64,000 bases of DNA from Toxonevra muliebris (Eukaryota; Arthropoda; Insecta; Diptera; Pallopteridae). The notes under the pieces are model-generated. The model worked only from the letters and a program-made list of their open reading frames with translations, did no database searches and was not told the DNA's origin. Positions within the stretch are counted from its first letter, which is position 1. Every line of letters begins with the position of its first letter. Made by a program: the position numbers and the translations under genes. The stretch lies in assembly GCA_963691655.1 (NCBI GenBank), contig OY829327.1, positions 55,130,079 through 55,194,078 of the forward strand. Direction: 5' to 3'. This document shows positions 35,541-47,424 of this stretch, one piece after another.

Positions 35541-37299
35541 CACTGGCAAAACTTCACATCATATCTCTGAAGAGCACAGTTCTTAAAGTTATGCATATTG
35601 CGAGTCCACTGTGTGTTTTATATATCGGCAACTTATTTGTTATCTGTTTTACATATGAAAAATTTATAAGAAAATTCTATTACGCAATAATAAATTTTAG
35701 CATGAGTAAATTTCAGTAAATTTTAATAGTAAATGTTTACTTTGTATTTTCGCACCTATTTCATGAAAACATGTGCACCTAAACAAAAACGTTAGTCACT
35801 TTTGTTTTCAACTGTTTGTGTTTTCTTTGCTCATGCATGAACTTTGGACACATACATACATAATACTAAAACTAAGATACATAAAGCAAACAAAAAAAAT
35901 AATTCTGTTTAAATCGCTGCCACACTTGCTAATTCAATGAACATTAAGCTGGCTACATGTCGAACATCATTTGTTCGTAATTAATAAAACAGTTAATAGA
36001 TTTAGCTCTAGCTAAATGAATGATTGTTTACCACCACTATACAACCATTAAAGCCATCGGCATTCGCTGGCAGGTTCTTATACTCTCTCTCTTTCTCTCT
36101 CTCTCTCCTTCTCTCTCCTCACAACCGCCCGCTCTTTACTGTGAATTTTAATTAAACGCATGAAGTGTTTATGTCGATTGTCGTCGCGTTGCTCATTTGA
36201 ATTCATAATTAACTTAACCGAAATAATACAAATAAGAAAAATACATTAAAAGTTCAACAATATGTCAGGTAAAGTAATTGTGCTAATAAATTTTATACAA
36301 ATGAGCAACCAGCTAAATAAAAAACAAAAGATTTAAGTGACAAACTCGATTTAATTGAAAAATTCACTACATATTATGTCGTATGAAGAAAAGGCACAGT
36401 GCCATGCTATAAATAAAATCCAATTTATTTCAAATTTATTAGGTCAATTTTTCGGTATTATTATTTTTATTTACATTGTTCACATGTTTCATTAATGAAT
36501 AACACTGGTCGACATGAAATTCGGCCAAAGGATCGAGCATGATAATGCCATTTTTTTAGTTTAATTCTAACTTTATGCTTCAAACATAAACATATTTTAT
36601 TTATATAAACGAACAATTTTTCATATTTTTAATTAAATAAATTTGTAAGAAATAAAAATATATTTTGCTGCTGAGTTTACTTATTAAATACTTGAGTAAA
36701 TCTCTTGGAATTGGACGTGTGCTTATTTTAATAAAGTTGATTGATAAGGGAAGTTATTCACGATTGTGCATTATTGTTTTTATAATAAAAATTTGATATT
36801 GAAATTAAATTTATGGAATGAACTTTTGAAAATATTTTTCCTGGCAGCTGCGTTTAGTTTTTTTATGATTGTAATGTATTCAAATTATATTGAGCTAAGT
36901 GTTCAATATCCAATAATACAGATCAGAATATGTCATTTACATATACAGCAGGCAGAAAAGTAAGTTGCCAAAATGAAGATAAAACTTAAACATCAAATAT
37001 CTTTGAAATAATAGACATATTAAAATTTATTTTTACATCATTATAGAGCTACGTGAAATGTTGTTGAGAAAGAAATTCAGTTCTGACTTTCTACGACGGT
37101 GTAAAATTAAGTGGTCAAAATCTTCAGAATCCAAAGTGGCCAACAATTTTAGTGAATTGTTCTTCAATAACGAAAACAATATTTCAACATCTTTCTAGAG
37201 TATTTTTCCCAAAACAATTTTTTTGAAGGTTTTTATTTAAAAAAAAATGGTTATGTGACATACTCAAAACTACATAACAATTGATATTGATTGTTTTAG
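35541..37299. other. Non-coding DNA with a CT-rich microsatellite
   Basis: A CT-rich run lies at 36082-36120. (CT)n/(GA)n is the site type bound by fly GAGA factor, so a regulatory role is possible but not shown. No exon is recognised. Confidence 0.4.
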
Positions 37300-37311
37300 C
37301 ATTTAGCTATA
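37300..37311. repeat. Target-site duplication, 3' side of the LOA-like LINE
   Basis: CATTTAGCTATA here is identical to 42947-42958, on the other side of the LINE. A perfect 12-bp duplication marks a fairly recent insertion. Confidence 0.85.
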
Positions 37312-37383
37312 GGTTAGGTTAGGTTAAAATGGCTGCCAGCGAGCGCCAGCACACTTAGGCCAGACAGGCCCATTGCGATACCA
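37312..37383 (-). repeat. LINE 3' end shared with the SINE family
   Basis: Read on the minus strand this is GGTATCGCAATGGGCC, then GGCCTAAGTGTG, then CAGCCA and AACCTAACCTAACC. The SINE at 17257-17321 has GGTATCACAATGGGCC, GGCCTAAGTGTG, CAGCCA and AACCTAACCTAACC in the same order and near-same spacing. In the stringent class of LINEs the reverse transcriptase recognises the 3' end of its RNA, so a shared tail lets a SINE be copied in trans. Confidence 0.85.
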
Positions 37384-37410
37384 TACAAAAGGAGCGAAGT
37401 CCCTATCCCT

Positions 37411-40400
37411 CTAATTCAGGCCATTGAACCATTGAGTACCTTTCAGGAAGTTAAGTAGGTGTCTGATTTGGATGTCAGTCAAGTCTTTAAGGTCATTGAA
37501 GACAAAATTGTCCAGATGTTTCTTTCGTACGTGAATCAAAGCTGGGCATTCGCATAAAAGATGAGTTACAGTTTCCTGTTCTTCCTCGTTGCCACAGCTC
37601 CTGCAATGATTTCTATATGGAAGACCCAGTCTTTCTGCATGTCTTCCAATGGGGCAATGTCCAGTAATCACCCAAGTCACAGTACTGATGTAGTGCCTGT
37701 TGGTATGTATCAGGTCATTTGTCCGGCGACTATCCAGCTTAGGCCAAATGAGTCTAGTAGTTTTGCAGGTGTTTTCCAGTGACCACCTTTCGTTAGTAAG
37801 TTTTATTGCATTCGTGGCTAGCCTTAGTTTACACGTTGCCATAGGGACGCCTATATGCTCCTTGTCAGGAGTGATTTGCAACAGTGTTCCTTTTCTAGCT
37901 AACCCGTCAGCAGTTTCGTTCCCCGGTATACCTATATGCCCCGGCACCCAAATTAGGTGCAGATTGAACTGATCGGACATCTCGTTAAGAGACGCTCTAC
38001 AGTTAAGAGCTATTTTAGAAGTAAGGTAGACAGATTCAAGGGATTTTATAGCTGCCTGACTATCGGTAAAAATACATATATCCCTCTTGGATATCACGTT
38101 ATACCTCAGCCAGTACGTGACTTCCTTGATTGCCGTGACCTCTGCCTGAAATACACTGCAGTGATCAGGCAGCCTGAAGGATAAATTTACATCCAGCTCT
38201 TCACAAAAGATGCCAGGTCCAACTCTGCCATCCAGTTTAGAGCCGTCAGTATAGAAGTGGATAGAATCCTTTTGAAACCGCTCTCCATTCTCCCATTCCT
38301 GTCTATCAGGAATAAGAGTGTCGAACTTGTCGTTGAAGATTGGTTTCGCAAGGGTGTAATCAATTGTCTTAGGTACGAAACTAAAATTATTTAGGATCGT
38401 GGAGTGTCCTGATCTGCCTGTTGACCATTCCGAAATGGAATTTAGTCTCAGGGCAGTACTGGCTGCACAATGTTTGCCATAAATGTCAAGAGGAAGGAAG
38501 TGAAGCATGATATCCAAGGACTTGGTGGCCGTGCTTCTTAGTGCACCAGTGATACAGAGTGAAGCAGTTCTTTGTGCTTTCAAAAGCATATTCATATGAA
38601 TTGCCTTGTCCAAAGCCGTCCACCAGACCGCAACACCATACATCAATATGGGCCTGACTACGGAAGTATATAGCCAGTGAACCACGTGCGGCTGCATACC
38701 CCATTTGGTTCCTATTGCTCGTTTGCACGAGTAAAGCGCTGTTATTGCTTTATCTACCCGCCATCGGGTATTTTGCTTCCAGCTGAGTTTTTTGTCTAAA
38801 ATGAGGCCTAAGTATTTAGCTTCTTCATTGAGAACAAGCCTAGTGCCATTGAGTGAAGGTGCAATAAAGGGTGGTACTTTGTACCTTCTAGTAAAGAGGA
38901 CAAGTTCGGTTTTCTGCGGATTGACGCTCAGTCCACAATTTCCTGTCCATTTCGTGAGAATGTTAAGAGCAGATTGCATAACATCTCCTAGTGTGTTGGG
39001 GAATTTGCCTGATATAGCAATGGCTATGTCATCTGCATAGGCAATCACTTTGCAGCCTGTTTCTTCTAGGGATAGAAGCAATCCGTTGACTACAAGTGTC
39101 CAGAGAAGTGGCGAGAGTACCCCCCCTTGGGGGGTACCTCTGTGAGCATACCTTGTTATGGAAGAGCCCCCCAATTTCGACTTGATAACCCTCCTTGTAA
39201 GTAAGGAGTGTATAAGTTTCCTCAAAGGAGCCTCCACCTCAAGGGTCTCGAGAGCATGAATGATCGCTTCAGGAAAGACATTGTTGAAGGCCCCCTCGAT
39301 GTCGAGAAAAGCCACCAAAGTGTAATCCCTGAAGTGAAGGGCCTGTTCAATAGTGAAAACTAGAGAATTCAAGGCCGTTTCAACCGATTTGCCTTTGCGG
39401 TACGCATGTTGCGACTGTGATAGTACATCTCGGTCGACCTTATGCCGAATAAAGGTGTCTATCAGCCTTTCCAGTGTTTTCAAAAGAAATGATGAAAGAC
39501 TTATTGGTCTAAGGTCTTTGGGTTTGCTGTGAGAGCATTTCCCTGCCTTAGGGATAAAGGTTACATTCACCACAGTCCAGCTAGAGGGAATGTGGTATAG
39601 GTGCAGGCATGCCTTAAAAATAGTTTCTAACCAAGGAAGAACAATTTCAGAGACGGTTTGCAATTCAGCAGGTATGATGCCATCCGGTCCTGGGGACTTA
39701 AATGGCTTGAAACTGTTGATTGCCCACCGAATTTTGTTCTTATCAATGATAGAATGTCCCAGGGGGCTGTTAGAAACAGTCTCAGGGATATGTGAAAGGG
39801 TGGGTGCAAGGTTATCCTTGGAGCAACCCGGAAAGTGAGTATCGAATAGGAGCTCCAAGGATTCCTCGCTGCTGGTTGTCCAGTTCCCGTCCACTTTTTG
39901 GAAAAAGCTCGGAATACTGGGACTAGTAGAAAGGATCCTCCTAAGCCTCGAAGCCTCTGAAAATTTACTTATGCTTCCGCAAAAGTTTTCCCAGGAGCTA
40001 CGCTGGGCCTTACGAGTCTCTTTCTTATATACCTTGAGAAGGGTTTTATAGAAAGTCCAGTCGTCATTTGACCTACTGTACTTAGCTGTGCTAAAGGCTT
40101 TACGACATTCCAACCTTAGAGAGCTGAGCTCAGTAGACCACCAAGGTGGTTTTTGCTTGCCGCGTGGCCTTACAATCGGGCAGCAGCTCTCAGTAGCGTG
40201 CTTAAAAGAAGAGGTAAGCACATTGACCAAACTGTCGAGTTCATGTGCATTTGAAGGTTGCTCAATTGCAATTGAGCTGAGTGAGTGGTTTATAGTGTCC
40301 TTAAACAACAGCCAATCGGTCTTCTTACGATTTCTGATTCGGCAATTCAGGCTGTTGTATCTCGAGACTAAATTGTATATAACGGTGGTCGGAGAAGGAG

Positions 40401-40455
40401 TTCTCATTGGAAACTCTCCAATCTCTAACCTTTCGAGATAGTAGTTCAGATGCAA
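37411..40455 (-). pseudogene. LOA-like LINE ORF2, reverse transcriptase and RNase H part
   Basis: This open frame of about 1,000 codons holds the RT: FLDIEGAFNNV with Asp at about residue 385, HRGTPQGGVLSPLLW at about 438-452, and catalytic YADD at 473-476. An RNase H domain follows, with Asp736 (YTDGS), Glu772 (QAEVTAI), Asp798 (TDSQAAI) and Asp850 (HIGIPGNETAD). Near the end a finger CRSCGNEEEQETVTHLLCEC (951-970) is intact. The enzyme copies the element's RNA into DNA at the nicked target. It is in a different frame from the endonuclease part: real homology starts at about residue 42 (RNRKKTDWLLF, 40335), while the endonuclease frame stops at 40325. One indel thus splits ORF2. All visible catalytic residues are kept. 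Confidence 0.9.
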
Positions 40456-41020
40456 GTGTGATATCTAGTACCTCTTGCCTGTTACTAGTGATAAAGGTAG
40501 GTTCAGTGCCAATGTTACAGATTAGTAGATTAGTACTTAATAAATAATCAAAAAGTAACTCACCCCGTGTGTTAGTGTCGCTGCTTCCCCACGATGTGTG
40601 GTGAGCATTCACGTCTCCGGCGACAATGTGTGAAATGTTCCGCTTTCTTGCCTCTCTTATTGATTCTTCCAATGGAGAAGGCAGGAGAGACCCTTGATGG
40701 TCATGGGCCAAGTATATTGATGTGACCCAGAATCCGCCGTTCGGATGTTCCAGGCACACCGTGACTGTGTCTCCGTTACTGTAATTGGAAAGAATATTAG
40801 CGTTCAAGTTTTTCTTTACTAAGATGCAAGATCGAGGTTTCCCTTTGTCTCGCACATAGAAAAGTTTGAACCCAGTGTTACTGAGTCCTCTTACCTGATT
40901 GTTGGTGATCCAAGGTTCTTGGATCAGTGCGATATCTTCCCCTCCTGACATCAGGCGAAGAAGAAGGTTGGCCGAAGCCAGTTTGCAGTGATGGAGGTTA
41001 ACCTGCACTACCCGAAGCAT
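40325..41020 (-). pseudogene. LOA-like LINE ORF2, endonuclease part (frameshifted from RT)
   Basis: This is an APE-type endonuclease that nicks target DNA to start reverse transcription. From the ATG at 41020 it reads MLRVVQVNLHHCKLASANLL, then the catalytic Glu in IALIQEPWI, then Asp and Asn in VAGDVNAHHTSWGSSD, DITLAS, and SDHRYIQFSL with the catalytic Asp-His. All core APE residues are present. The start overlaps the last 23 bases of ORF1, a common LINE arrangement. The frame ends at 40325, just after SDHRYIQFSLEIQQ, while RT continues in another frame. This is most simply an indel after integration. A programmed frameshift is possible but less likely. Confidence 0.85.
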
Positions 41021-42344
41021 GGCTAGCGGTGGCAGAACACTCCACAACGGTGGAGTCCATGTCCTCTTCATCGGACTGCAGTAGTGTGTCCTCCGTAAGA
41101 AGGTCAAAGAAATCTCGAACCAGCTCCGACTGCGACAACGAATCACCGTTCGCAGCGGGATCTGGCTCTGGATCTTCAGGGTCGGATTTCGCCCCGATAT
41201 CGAGAAGCGAATCCGGATTAGTGGCAACGTCGGTGACTTCCAACTCATCCTGTTTGTAGACCTTCAGTGTGATCGACTCGAAACCGTAGTTAATCACACC
41301 TCCGGTTTTCGCCAAAGGAGCCAAGGAATCTTTGTTAACCACTATGCAGGCGCATCTGTGGTCACCTCGAGGCTCCTCCAGCTTAGCTACCTTCCAGTGA
41401 TGAGTTGGAAGATCCGGATTGCCAATTTTTATAAGATCAAGGATCTCCTGTGGATCAGCAGGATACACAGGGATCCAAGCCCGAGTTCGGGGACGTGTTG
41501 GGATTTGATCCTTGGGAACGACCTCTAATTTGGCGCCGGGCCAGACTTCCCCAAGCCTGGCGACCGCAGCTTTGAACAGCTCTACTGACCTCTCGTCACT
41601 GCAAGCCATCAGCTTAATGTAGCCTTGATGCCAACCAGCGTCTCGGCACGATGGTGCAGGTCCTGGGTTACTATGAAGTACTTCATAATAGACCTTCATC
41701 AGCCTGGACTGAACCAGCTTCCAATTGGAAGGGCTGATGGCACCATCGTCAATGGCTCTGTCGATGAACGCCAGCGTCAAGCGATCTTTAAGGACCTCAC
41801 TGAAAGACTTACTAAGGGGTTGGCTATGCAGCTTAACCCTCTTAGGGTCCTTCGGGGGCTCCTCAGAAGATCTTTGACGCTTGGCGGTACCCACAGAGTC
41901 AGTCGAAGACGCCAGTATATCTTTGGCCCACCCGAGGGAGGCTATCTGCGTTTCAGATAAGTCGCCCACAGGAGTTTGCCCGAACTTCTCATGAAGCCTG
42001 CGGGCAAGTCTCCTGTCCCTATACGCCTTTTTCGAAGGGGGAACGTGGCGCGATCTCGTGGCGTTTTTCGTTGCCTCCTTCGACGTACTGGGTCGAGTGT
42101 TGAGGGAAGTACTGCTCTCAGCTGTGACCTTTTTGGGAATGGGGGTGGCCGGGGATGGCCTGTGCTGAGCGCTACTAGCGCTAGGCAATGATGCTGAAAC
42201 CCTAGCGGCTTTTAGCAAAGGTGGTTTATTGGAGCGTCGCTCCTTGTTTATGTGACCAGGCTCAGAGGCCAGAGTCTTTTTGCCGCCTGTTTTCAGTAAC
42301 GGCTGTGGTTTTGTGTTTTTGTTTTGTTTATTATTGTAATTCAT
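40998..42344 (-). CDS. LOA-like LINE ORF1 protein (Gag-like, DUF4780-like)
   Basis: This intact frame of 448 codons starts at the ATG at 42344 (MNYNNKQNKNTKPQPLL). An in-frame ATG at 42443 would add 33 residues of less typical sequence. The N-terminal half is basic and Ser/Pro/Lys-rich (RNA-binding-like). From about residue 230 it has a folded region with SCRDAGWHQGYIKLMACSDE, WPGAKLEVVPKDQIPTRPRT and RAWIPVYP, which resembles the DUF4780 domain seen in ORF1 of LOA/R1-type insect LINEs. The C-terminus is acidic. No CCHC zinc knuckle was seen. ORF1 proteins coat the element RNA and escort it to the target. The stop is at 40998, overlapping the ORF2 start. Confidence 0.85.
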   Translation of the reverse strand: MNYNNKQNKNTKPQPLLKTGGKKTLASEPGHINKERRSNKPPLLKAARVSASLPSASSAQHRPSPATPIPKKVTAESSTSLNTRPSTSKEATKNATRSRHVPPSKKAYRDRRLARRLHEKFGQTPVGDLSETQIASLGWAKDILASSTDSVGTAKRQRSSEEPPKDPKRVKLHSQPLSKSFSEVLKDRLTLAFIDRAIDDGAISPSNWKLVQSRLMKVYYEVLHSNPGPAPSCRDAGWHQGYIKLMACSDERSVELFKAAVARLGEVWPGAKLEVVPKDQIPTRPRTRAWIPVYPADPQEILDLIKIGNPDLPTHHWKVAKLEEPRGDHRCACIVVNKDSLAPLAKTGGVINYGFESITLKVYKQDELEVTDVATNPDSLLDIGAKSDPEDPEPDPAANGDSLSQSELVRDFFDLLTEDTLLQSDEEDMDSTVVECSATASHASGSAG

Positions 42345-42946
42345 ATTGGCGGGGCGGGTGCGCCTTGAAAGGTGCCCGAAGGCACCAGGGCACCCAAATA
42401 GAAGTAGGGGGAAGTATTGGGGTCCTCCACGGCAGCGCCCCATACCGTGGTAAGGCCGTAGTTACTCTCTGAATTAGCCAGGGATGAATACCAGAGAGGC
42501 TCCGTTAGAAGACAGCCTATTTTTAGCCCCAGCATCCCACTCATTATGGTTCTCACGTGCTGATTTCACATAGGTACGTATACCTACATAAAAACAAACG
42601 TTGGAACTATATGAGACGGTCTACTGAAGCTAATCCCCTGGCTGCCAAACCAATGGGCACGGGTCGCATGACACCCTGGATTAGGGGAGCTTTTACTTAA
42701 GAGGGTCAGCTCCCTCCGCCTGGTCTATCTTAGCCTGCTGCAATATCAGATATCAGATGTGCCATGTCATTCGCCGATGACAGGTCACAGCAGTCATCTG
42801 ATATGCAGCAGTTTCCAGCCGTCACCGCGTGGAGGTGAGAGACCACACTACCATCAGATCACTCAATTACGGCACGTACACGATATACCGAAATACGTGT
42901 TGGTCCCCTTGAGTGACTGATGGCATGACGACCATTTTTAGCTTAA
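42345..42946 (-). promoter_or_regulatory. LOA-like LINE 5'-UTR / likely internal promoter
   Basis: About 600 bp lies between the element's 5' end and ORF1. It is GC-richer than its flanks and contains a possible stem (ATATCAGATG at about 42748-42758 and CATCTGATAT at about 42795-42804). LINEs of this type carry an internal promoter at the 5' end. The promoter itself is inferred from position, not from a recognised motif. Confidence 0.5.
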
Positions 42947-42958
42947 CATTTAGCTATA
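42947..42958. repeat. Target-site duplication, 5' side of the LOA-like LINE
   Basis: CATTTAGCTATA is identical to 37300-37311 across the LINE. Confidence 0.85.
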
Positions 42959-45900
42959 ACATTTGTAGAAAAAACGCAGTGAAATTTATAATTTATAATA
43001 TATATTTTTGAAATTTATTAATTTTTCATTTGAAACGGAAAATGTGAAGTGAGTGCATTTGCTAAGTTAACAGTTATCAATACTGTTCTACTAGCATAAA
43101 ATATTTTGCAACAGGCTTTACTTAACCTTAGAAACAGGGGTGAACAGTCACCTCACAACTTTTTAAAAGCACCGTAAAGAGACTTGCCTTAACTGCATTT
43201 AATAAAAAAAAAATGTATTAAAATTATAGAAATGAATAAAACAAATGTTTTTTAAGTTTTTACTTATGTAAATAAGTTATTTTATAATAAATAAGTTTGA
43301 TTTTTTCTGTTTAACAATGTTGCTATTTACATAGAGAAAAAAGTGTTGCCTTTCTAAGGGTTATCTGTTATAATGCATAGCAAAGCAAAGAAACATACCT
43401 CCGGAATTTTGTGGAGGAGAATTGGGTATGTTACAGATCTGTAACTACAGATCCGTGATAATAGGGTAGAGTTCGTCATTTTTAAACTATTTTGGCAAAT
43501 AAAACCTAAGATATTTTAATTTCTTTTGCTCTGAGATGATTTAAATGTTCGCCGAGTTGCCAAAAAATTTTCAGTAGAATATTTATCCGAAACATACTAA
43601 CCCATTATATTCCTCCTTAATAGATTTTTTTTTATTTTCTCTTTTTTTTAAACTTTTTTAAAGAGTAATAATATATTCCAAAAAGAATTATGCTCCTAAA
43701 ATTTTCCTATAGGCGATCGAAATTAATATGTTCAAAGCTGAATAAGTCCGTCATTAATTCAGGCAAATCCATCGAGTCTTTTTTATTTTAAAACTCTATA
43801 TTAGTTTTTAAAAATAAAAATGATCGATGTAACACAAAAAAAATAATATTAAAGGTTATTCGAAAGCCTTTGGGATTTGGTGTGCCAAGTATTACCTCTG
43901 TATTTTTGGGAGATCGTTACATAAATTTCTGAAGTGTGTTGTAAATTTCTTAAAAATTTGATGATATTAAGGATTCTTTATAATATTCATTTAAATTGAA
44001 AGATATTTCCCTCCAGGAAGCTTTAAATATTTTAAGACTATTGTTATAACTATACTGTTTCCACAATTTTCCCCTTTACGCTACAGATACCTCTTAAATT
44101 TTTTCCGTAATGTTTGAGCCGTGAAACTATGTAGGTCAAAATAAAGTTTGAAAATTTTGGCTTACAATATCCGATTTTGCAATCTATACAATCGTTGGAA
44201 GGATTTTTATACTGAAAATTTTAAGATAGAAATCCAAGCTTTCACGGGACTAAGAAATATTGCTTGATTTCATTACTATATATTACGTAACGCTTAACAC
44301 CACAAGTGAGCCTGGGAGTTTAAAAAATTATTCCATGATCTTGTTAATATTTGTGAAGCGGAAATGTAATTGAAGCCATGAATTTACAATCCTGATAACA
44401 TTCGGAAGTTCCCTTAAAATGCAACTCTGACAGCACTTTTTATGTTTCCGCTAAAAAAGTAACTAGTGTTTTAAATAATCTAATAGCTTTTTTTTTCTCA
44501 ATGAAATGTTGCATTTTTTCTGCGCCGTGCGAGGACTGTCAAATTTCGTGCTTTTTTCTGAAAAAGAAACAGTCTTTTCAGAGAGTATTGTGTTCTTTCC
44601 TAAAAAATCAAATGAAGGGGTGAGAATGTTGCCCTGCAAATTAGCGGTTTCTGACAGGGTAGCACTTTTATGTTCTTTTCTCTCACTAAAAAGGCAACAT
44701 TTTGTCAAGAAAATAAAGCTCTATAAATTTAGAGTTTTTTTTTTCATTGTACTGTCGATTTAATTTAAATACCGTTTAACTACATCACGTTAGGTTTTCG
44801 AGATAACGGTAGATGAAATCAAAATCGTTAATAAGACTTGGTACACAATTTTTCTCTGATATTCATCGTTTTTGGTGTGTATGGAAAAGTTATTTAGTAT
44901 CAAGAGAAAAAATTATTTGTAAAAACAAAAATCTTCTATCTCACATTTTGGGAGTTTCTTAAATATAATTTAGAACAATATTGCTAACGATGTAAACGAA
45001 TTATAAAAGTAGTATAGTGTGTTTTGAAAAAAGGTTGCTTATCAAAAAGTATGGAGGCTCTAGAACATTAAAATAACCCTAATCCCCCTAACCTCGCAAA
45101 GCTAAAGGTCATGCTTTTCATGTGCCGTTAGTTAGAAAACCTGAGGTGATAGAAGAAAACGGTCTTAAAATCCGAGCTAAGCGACCACAAATTACTCTAT
45201 AAAACAAGTGAAATCGCTAGTCCAATTTTTGTTATTGCACTGTATTATTATCAATAAAAAACATGAACAACAAACGTTTTTGACCACCCAAATCGAGGCT
45301 TTGGTGTATTTGAGGTATTGAAATATTTAATTTCAAATATTAAAATATATAGAAATTTTCAACAACTGAGCAAATTTGTTTCATTTGATATCTCCAATAG
45401 TTCTAGCATCAAATTTCGTTTTGATTTTTCAAATATCTTAATTGTTTATAAGCTCGATCTGGCAAATTGAAAAGGCGTCTAAAAATATGTGTAGCATATG
45501 CCTTATGGATAAGGTTATCCTTAATTGCAGCCCAGGGTCAACGATTTTCCTTGTAGGACAATCAGCCTTTTTTTAATTTTAATTTAAAAAAAAAATACCC
45601 TATGTATTTTTTTTAATTTACAATTTCTAATAGAATTATTGAGTAGGCGTTGGTTTCCTTTCAGGTAAACCGCTGGGCAATGACAGTATTTCAAGATGCG
45701 GTGTTAAAATATTTTGAAAATGAATTTTATTTGTTCCACTGTAAATTTTGAAAACAATATTCAAAATAATATCGTTAAAATTGTTAATTGATAATCGAAA
45801 AATAAAAATGGAAATTAGAAAGAATACAAAAAAAAAAATTCTAATCCAAAACTTGTCCGAAAGTTTTGAAGATATTAGCATATTTGACAATGACCGCACA

Positions 45901-47422
45901 ACAGCGCGCGACTTGAATTGAGCTGAAGCCAGCATACAACAAAAAAAACAAAACCAGTCAAAATGTTAAACAAAAATCATCTTCAAGAAGCGAGTATGCA
46001 AAGTGTGCAAAGAGTTATATTGTAGATAAGCCAACAAGTTTCATCGTAATTGGCTATTATAAATGTAAATAGAGGGGCTTCTTTTTCTTCTGAAGAAGAG
46101 CTCAGCTTAGAAAACAATACGCGAATAAGCAAATAAAACTTGGTGATAAAAGCTGAAGACGGTGACTGCACGAAGTAAGTAAGCATGTAAGTAAAAAATA
46201 TAATTTATAGCGTTTGGTGACTTGTTGTCTATGCTCACGCTTGAGCAATTTATCTAAATAAAAATAAATATCAATAAAATATTAATAACTAATAATAATT
46301 TGGCAGATATTGTATATATGTGTGTGTTTATATTGTCTTCTTTTCCATCTACGTCGTCTGCTATTGATAATATTGACAGCTGTGCTGTCTTTTTGACGTT
46401 AGGTCGTTGAACATAGAATGACATTCAATTATTGTGTTGCTGCCAAAGCACAGCAAAAAGATGAAAAGAGTGTCAAGTTGAAGGTTTTTGTAAAAACAAT
46501 GCAAATTTCTGTTTAATTCAGGTTTTCGAGTTTAATCCGCAAATTAACTTAGTAAGTATATAGTTTATGTATTTTTAAATGTAGTTTCAAACGGAAATAG
46601 TTGTTTGGGATTCTCTTTTAAGAGTTGAGGCAAAAAGCCAGCAGTAACTTATTTTTGTGATTATTTATTACTTTTTTTTGTCATTTAAATGCTAATTTGA
46701 AATTCTTCCGAAAGTTTTTTTCCTCACTGATTTTGACTTTTAATTGCTCAGTGCTGAATTTCTATAAATGATTTGTCAAGTATTAAATACGACGCAATAT
46801 TTTAGATGAACTTTTGGACAAATTTCTAAATTAATTTGCGAACAAAAAGTAAAACAGAAATAAGATTAAATTGAACTTACTTATTTGGTTTTATTGTACA
46901 GACGTTATAAAAATAATAATTATATTCTAATCGTTGATTTAGTTGCAAGTGTAGGGTTACCAACTCTTGCTTGGCATAAATCAGTGTTTTGACAAACATT
47001 TATCGGTATAAATCAATATAACTTTTATGACTGCACCGTATAATACAATATTTTTCATAAACAAACTTTTTGAAAGCTGAGAGCTCTTCCGATTTGAATT
47101 CTTTTTTCAACTGGAGCTGATAGGCCTAATAAACAAAATTTAAAACGGACTAAAAAGTATACAGTCATACAGATTTCTAACCCCATACAGATTGTGCTGA
47201 AAATTTGTAATTGTGAATTTTAGTAGGTACGAAAATACTTGCATGATTTAAAACAAAAACTTTACATACGCGACACAAACCATACATAAAAGCTATGCCA
47301 TCTGCTAGTTGAAGCCGTACTGCCGATTTATACACCTACTATGTAATTATAGTGGCTTCAAACTATAAATATTTTAAATAGAGTGATGCAGTGCCTGCCA
47401 AACTTTCATTCCAGCCTGAAAA
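42959..47422. other. AT-rich non-coding DNA
   Basis: No gene or bounded element was recognised. Candidate features are a palindromic GGATAAGGTTATCC near 45507 and a repeated CTGACAG...CACTTTT...ATGTT word near 44427 and 44652. Confidence 0.35.
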
Positions 47423-47424
47423 TA

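Larger units (their letters stand above)
37312..42946 (-). mobile_element. Near-full-length LOA-like non-LTR retrotransposon (5.6 kb)
   Basis: The element runs on the minus strand. It has a 5'-UTR of about 600 bp, ORF1 (42344-40998), ORF2 overlapping ORF1's end (start at 41020) with endonuclease, reverse transcriptase, RNase H and a C-terminal Cys/His finger, and a short 3'-UTR ending AACCTAACCTAACC without poly(A). An ORF2 of EN-RT-RNase H together with a DUF4780-like ORF1 fits the LOA/I side of the LINE tree (LOA, Bilbo, Lian). The exact clade needs phylogeny. Perfect 12-bp duplications flank it. A single frameshift in ORF2 near 40325-40350 is the only clear defect, so it is recent but probably inactive. 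Confidence 0.9.

Noticed and set aside
37312..37325. TTAGG-like repeats (GGTTAGGTTAGGTT), which look like the insect telomere repeat
   Set aside because: They occur only as three units at the 3' ends of the LINE and SINEs and are best explained as element tails. Flies also lack TTAGG telomeres.
40325..40455. Programmed ribosomal frameshift between EN and RT
   Set aside because: Non-LTR elements of this type normally have a single ORF2. A one-base indel is the simpler reading, so it is kept only as an alternative.
44420..44720. Repeated CTGACAG...CACTTTT...AAAAAG words as an element
   Set aside because: Direct and inverted matches are short and inconsistent. No clear ends.
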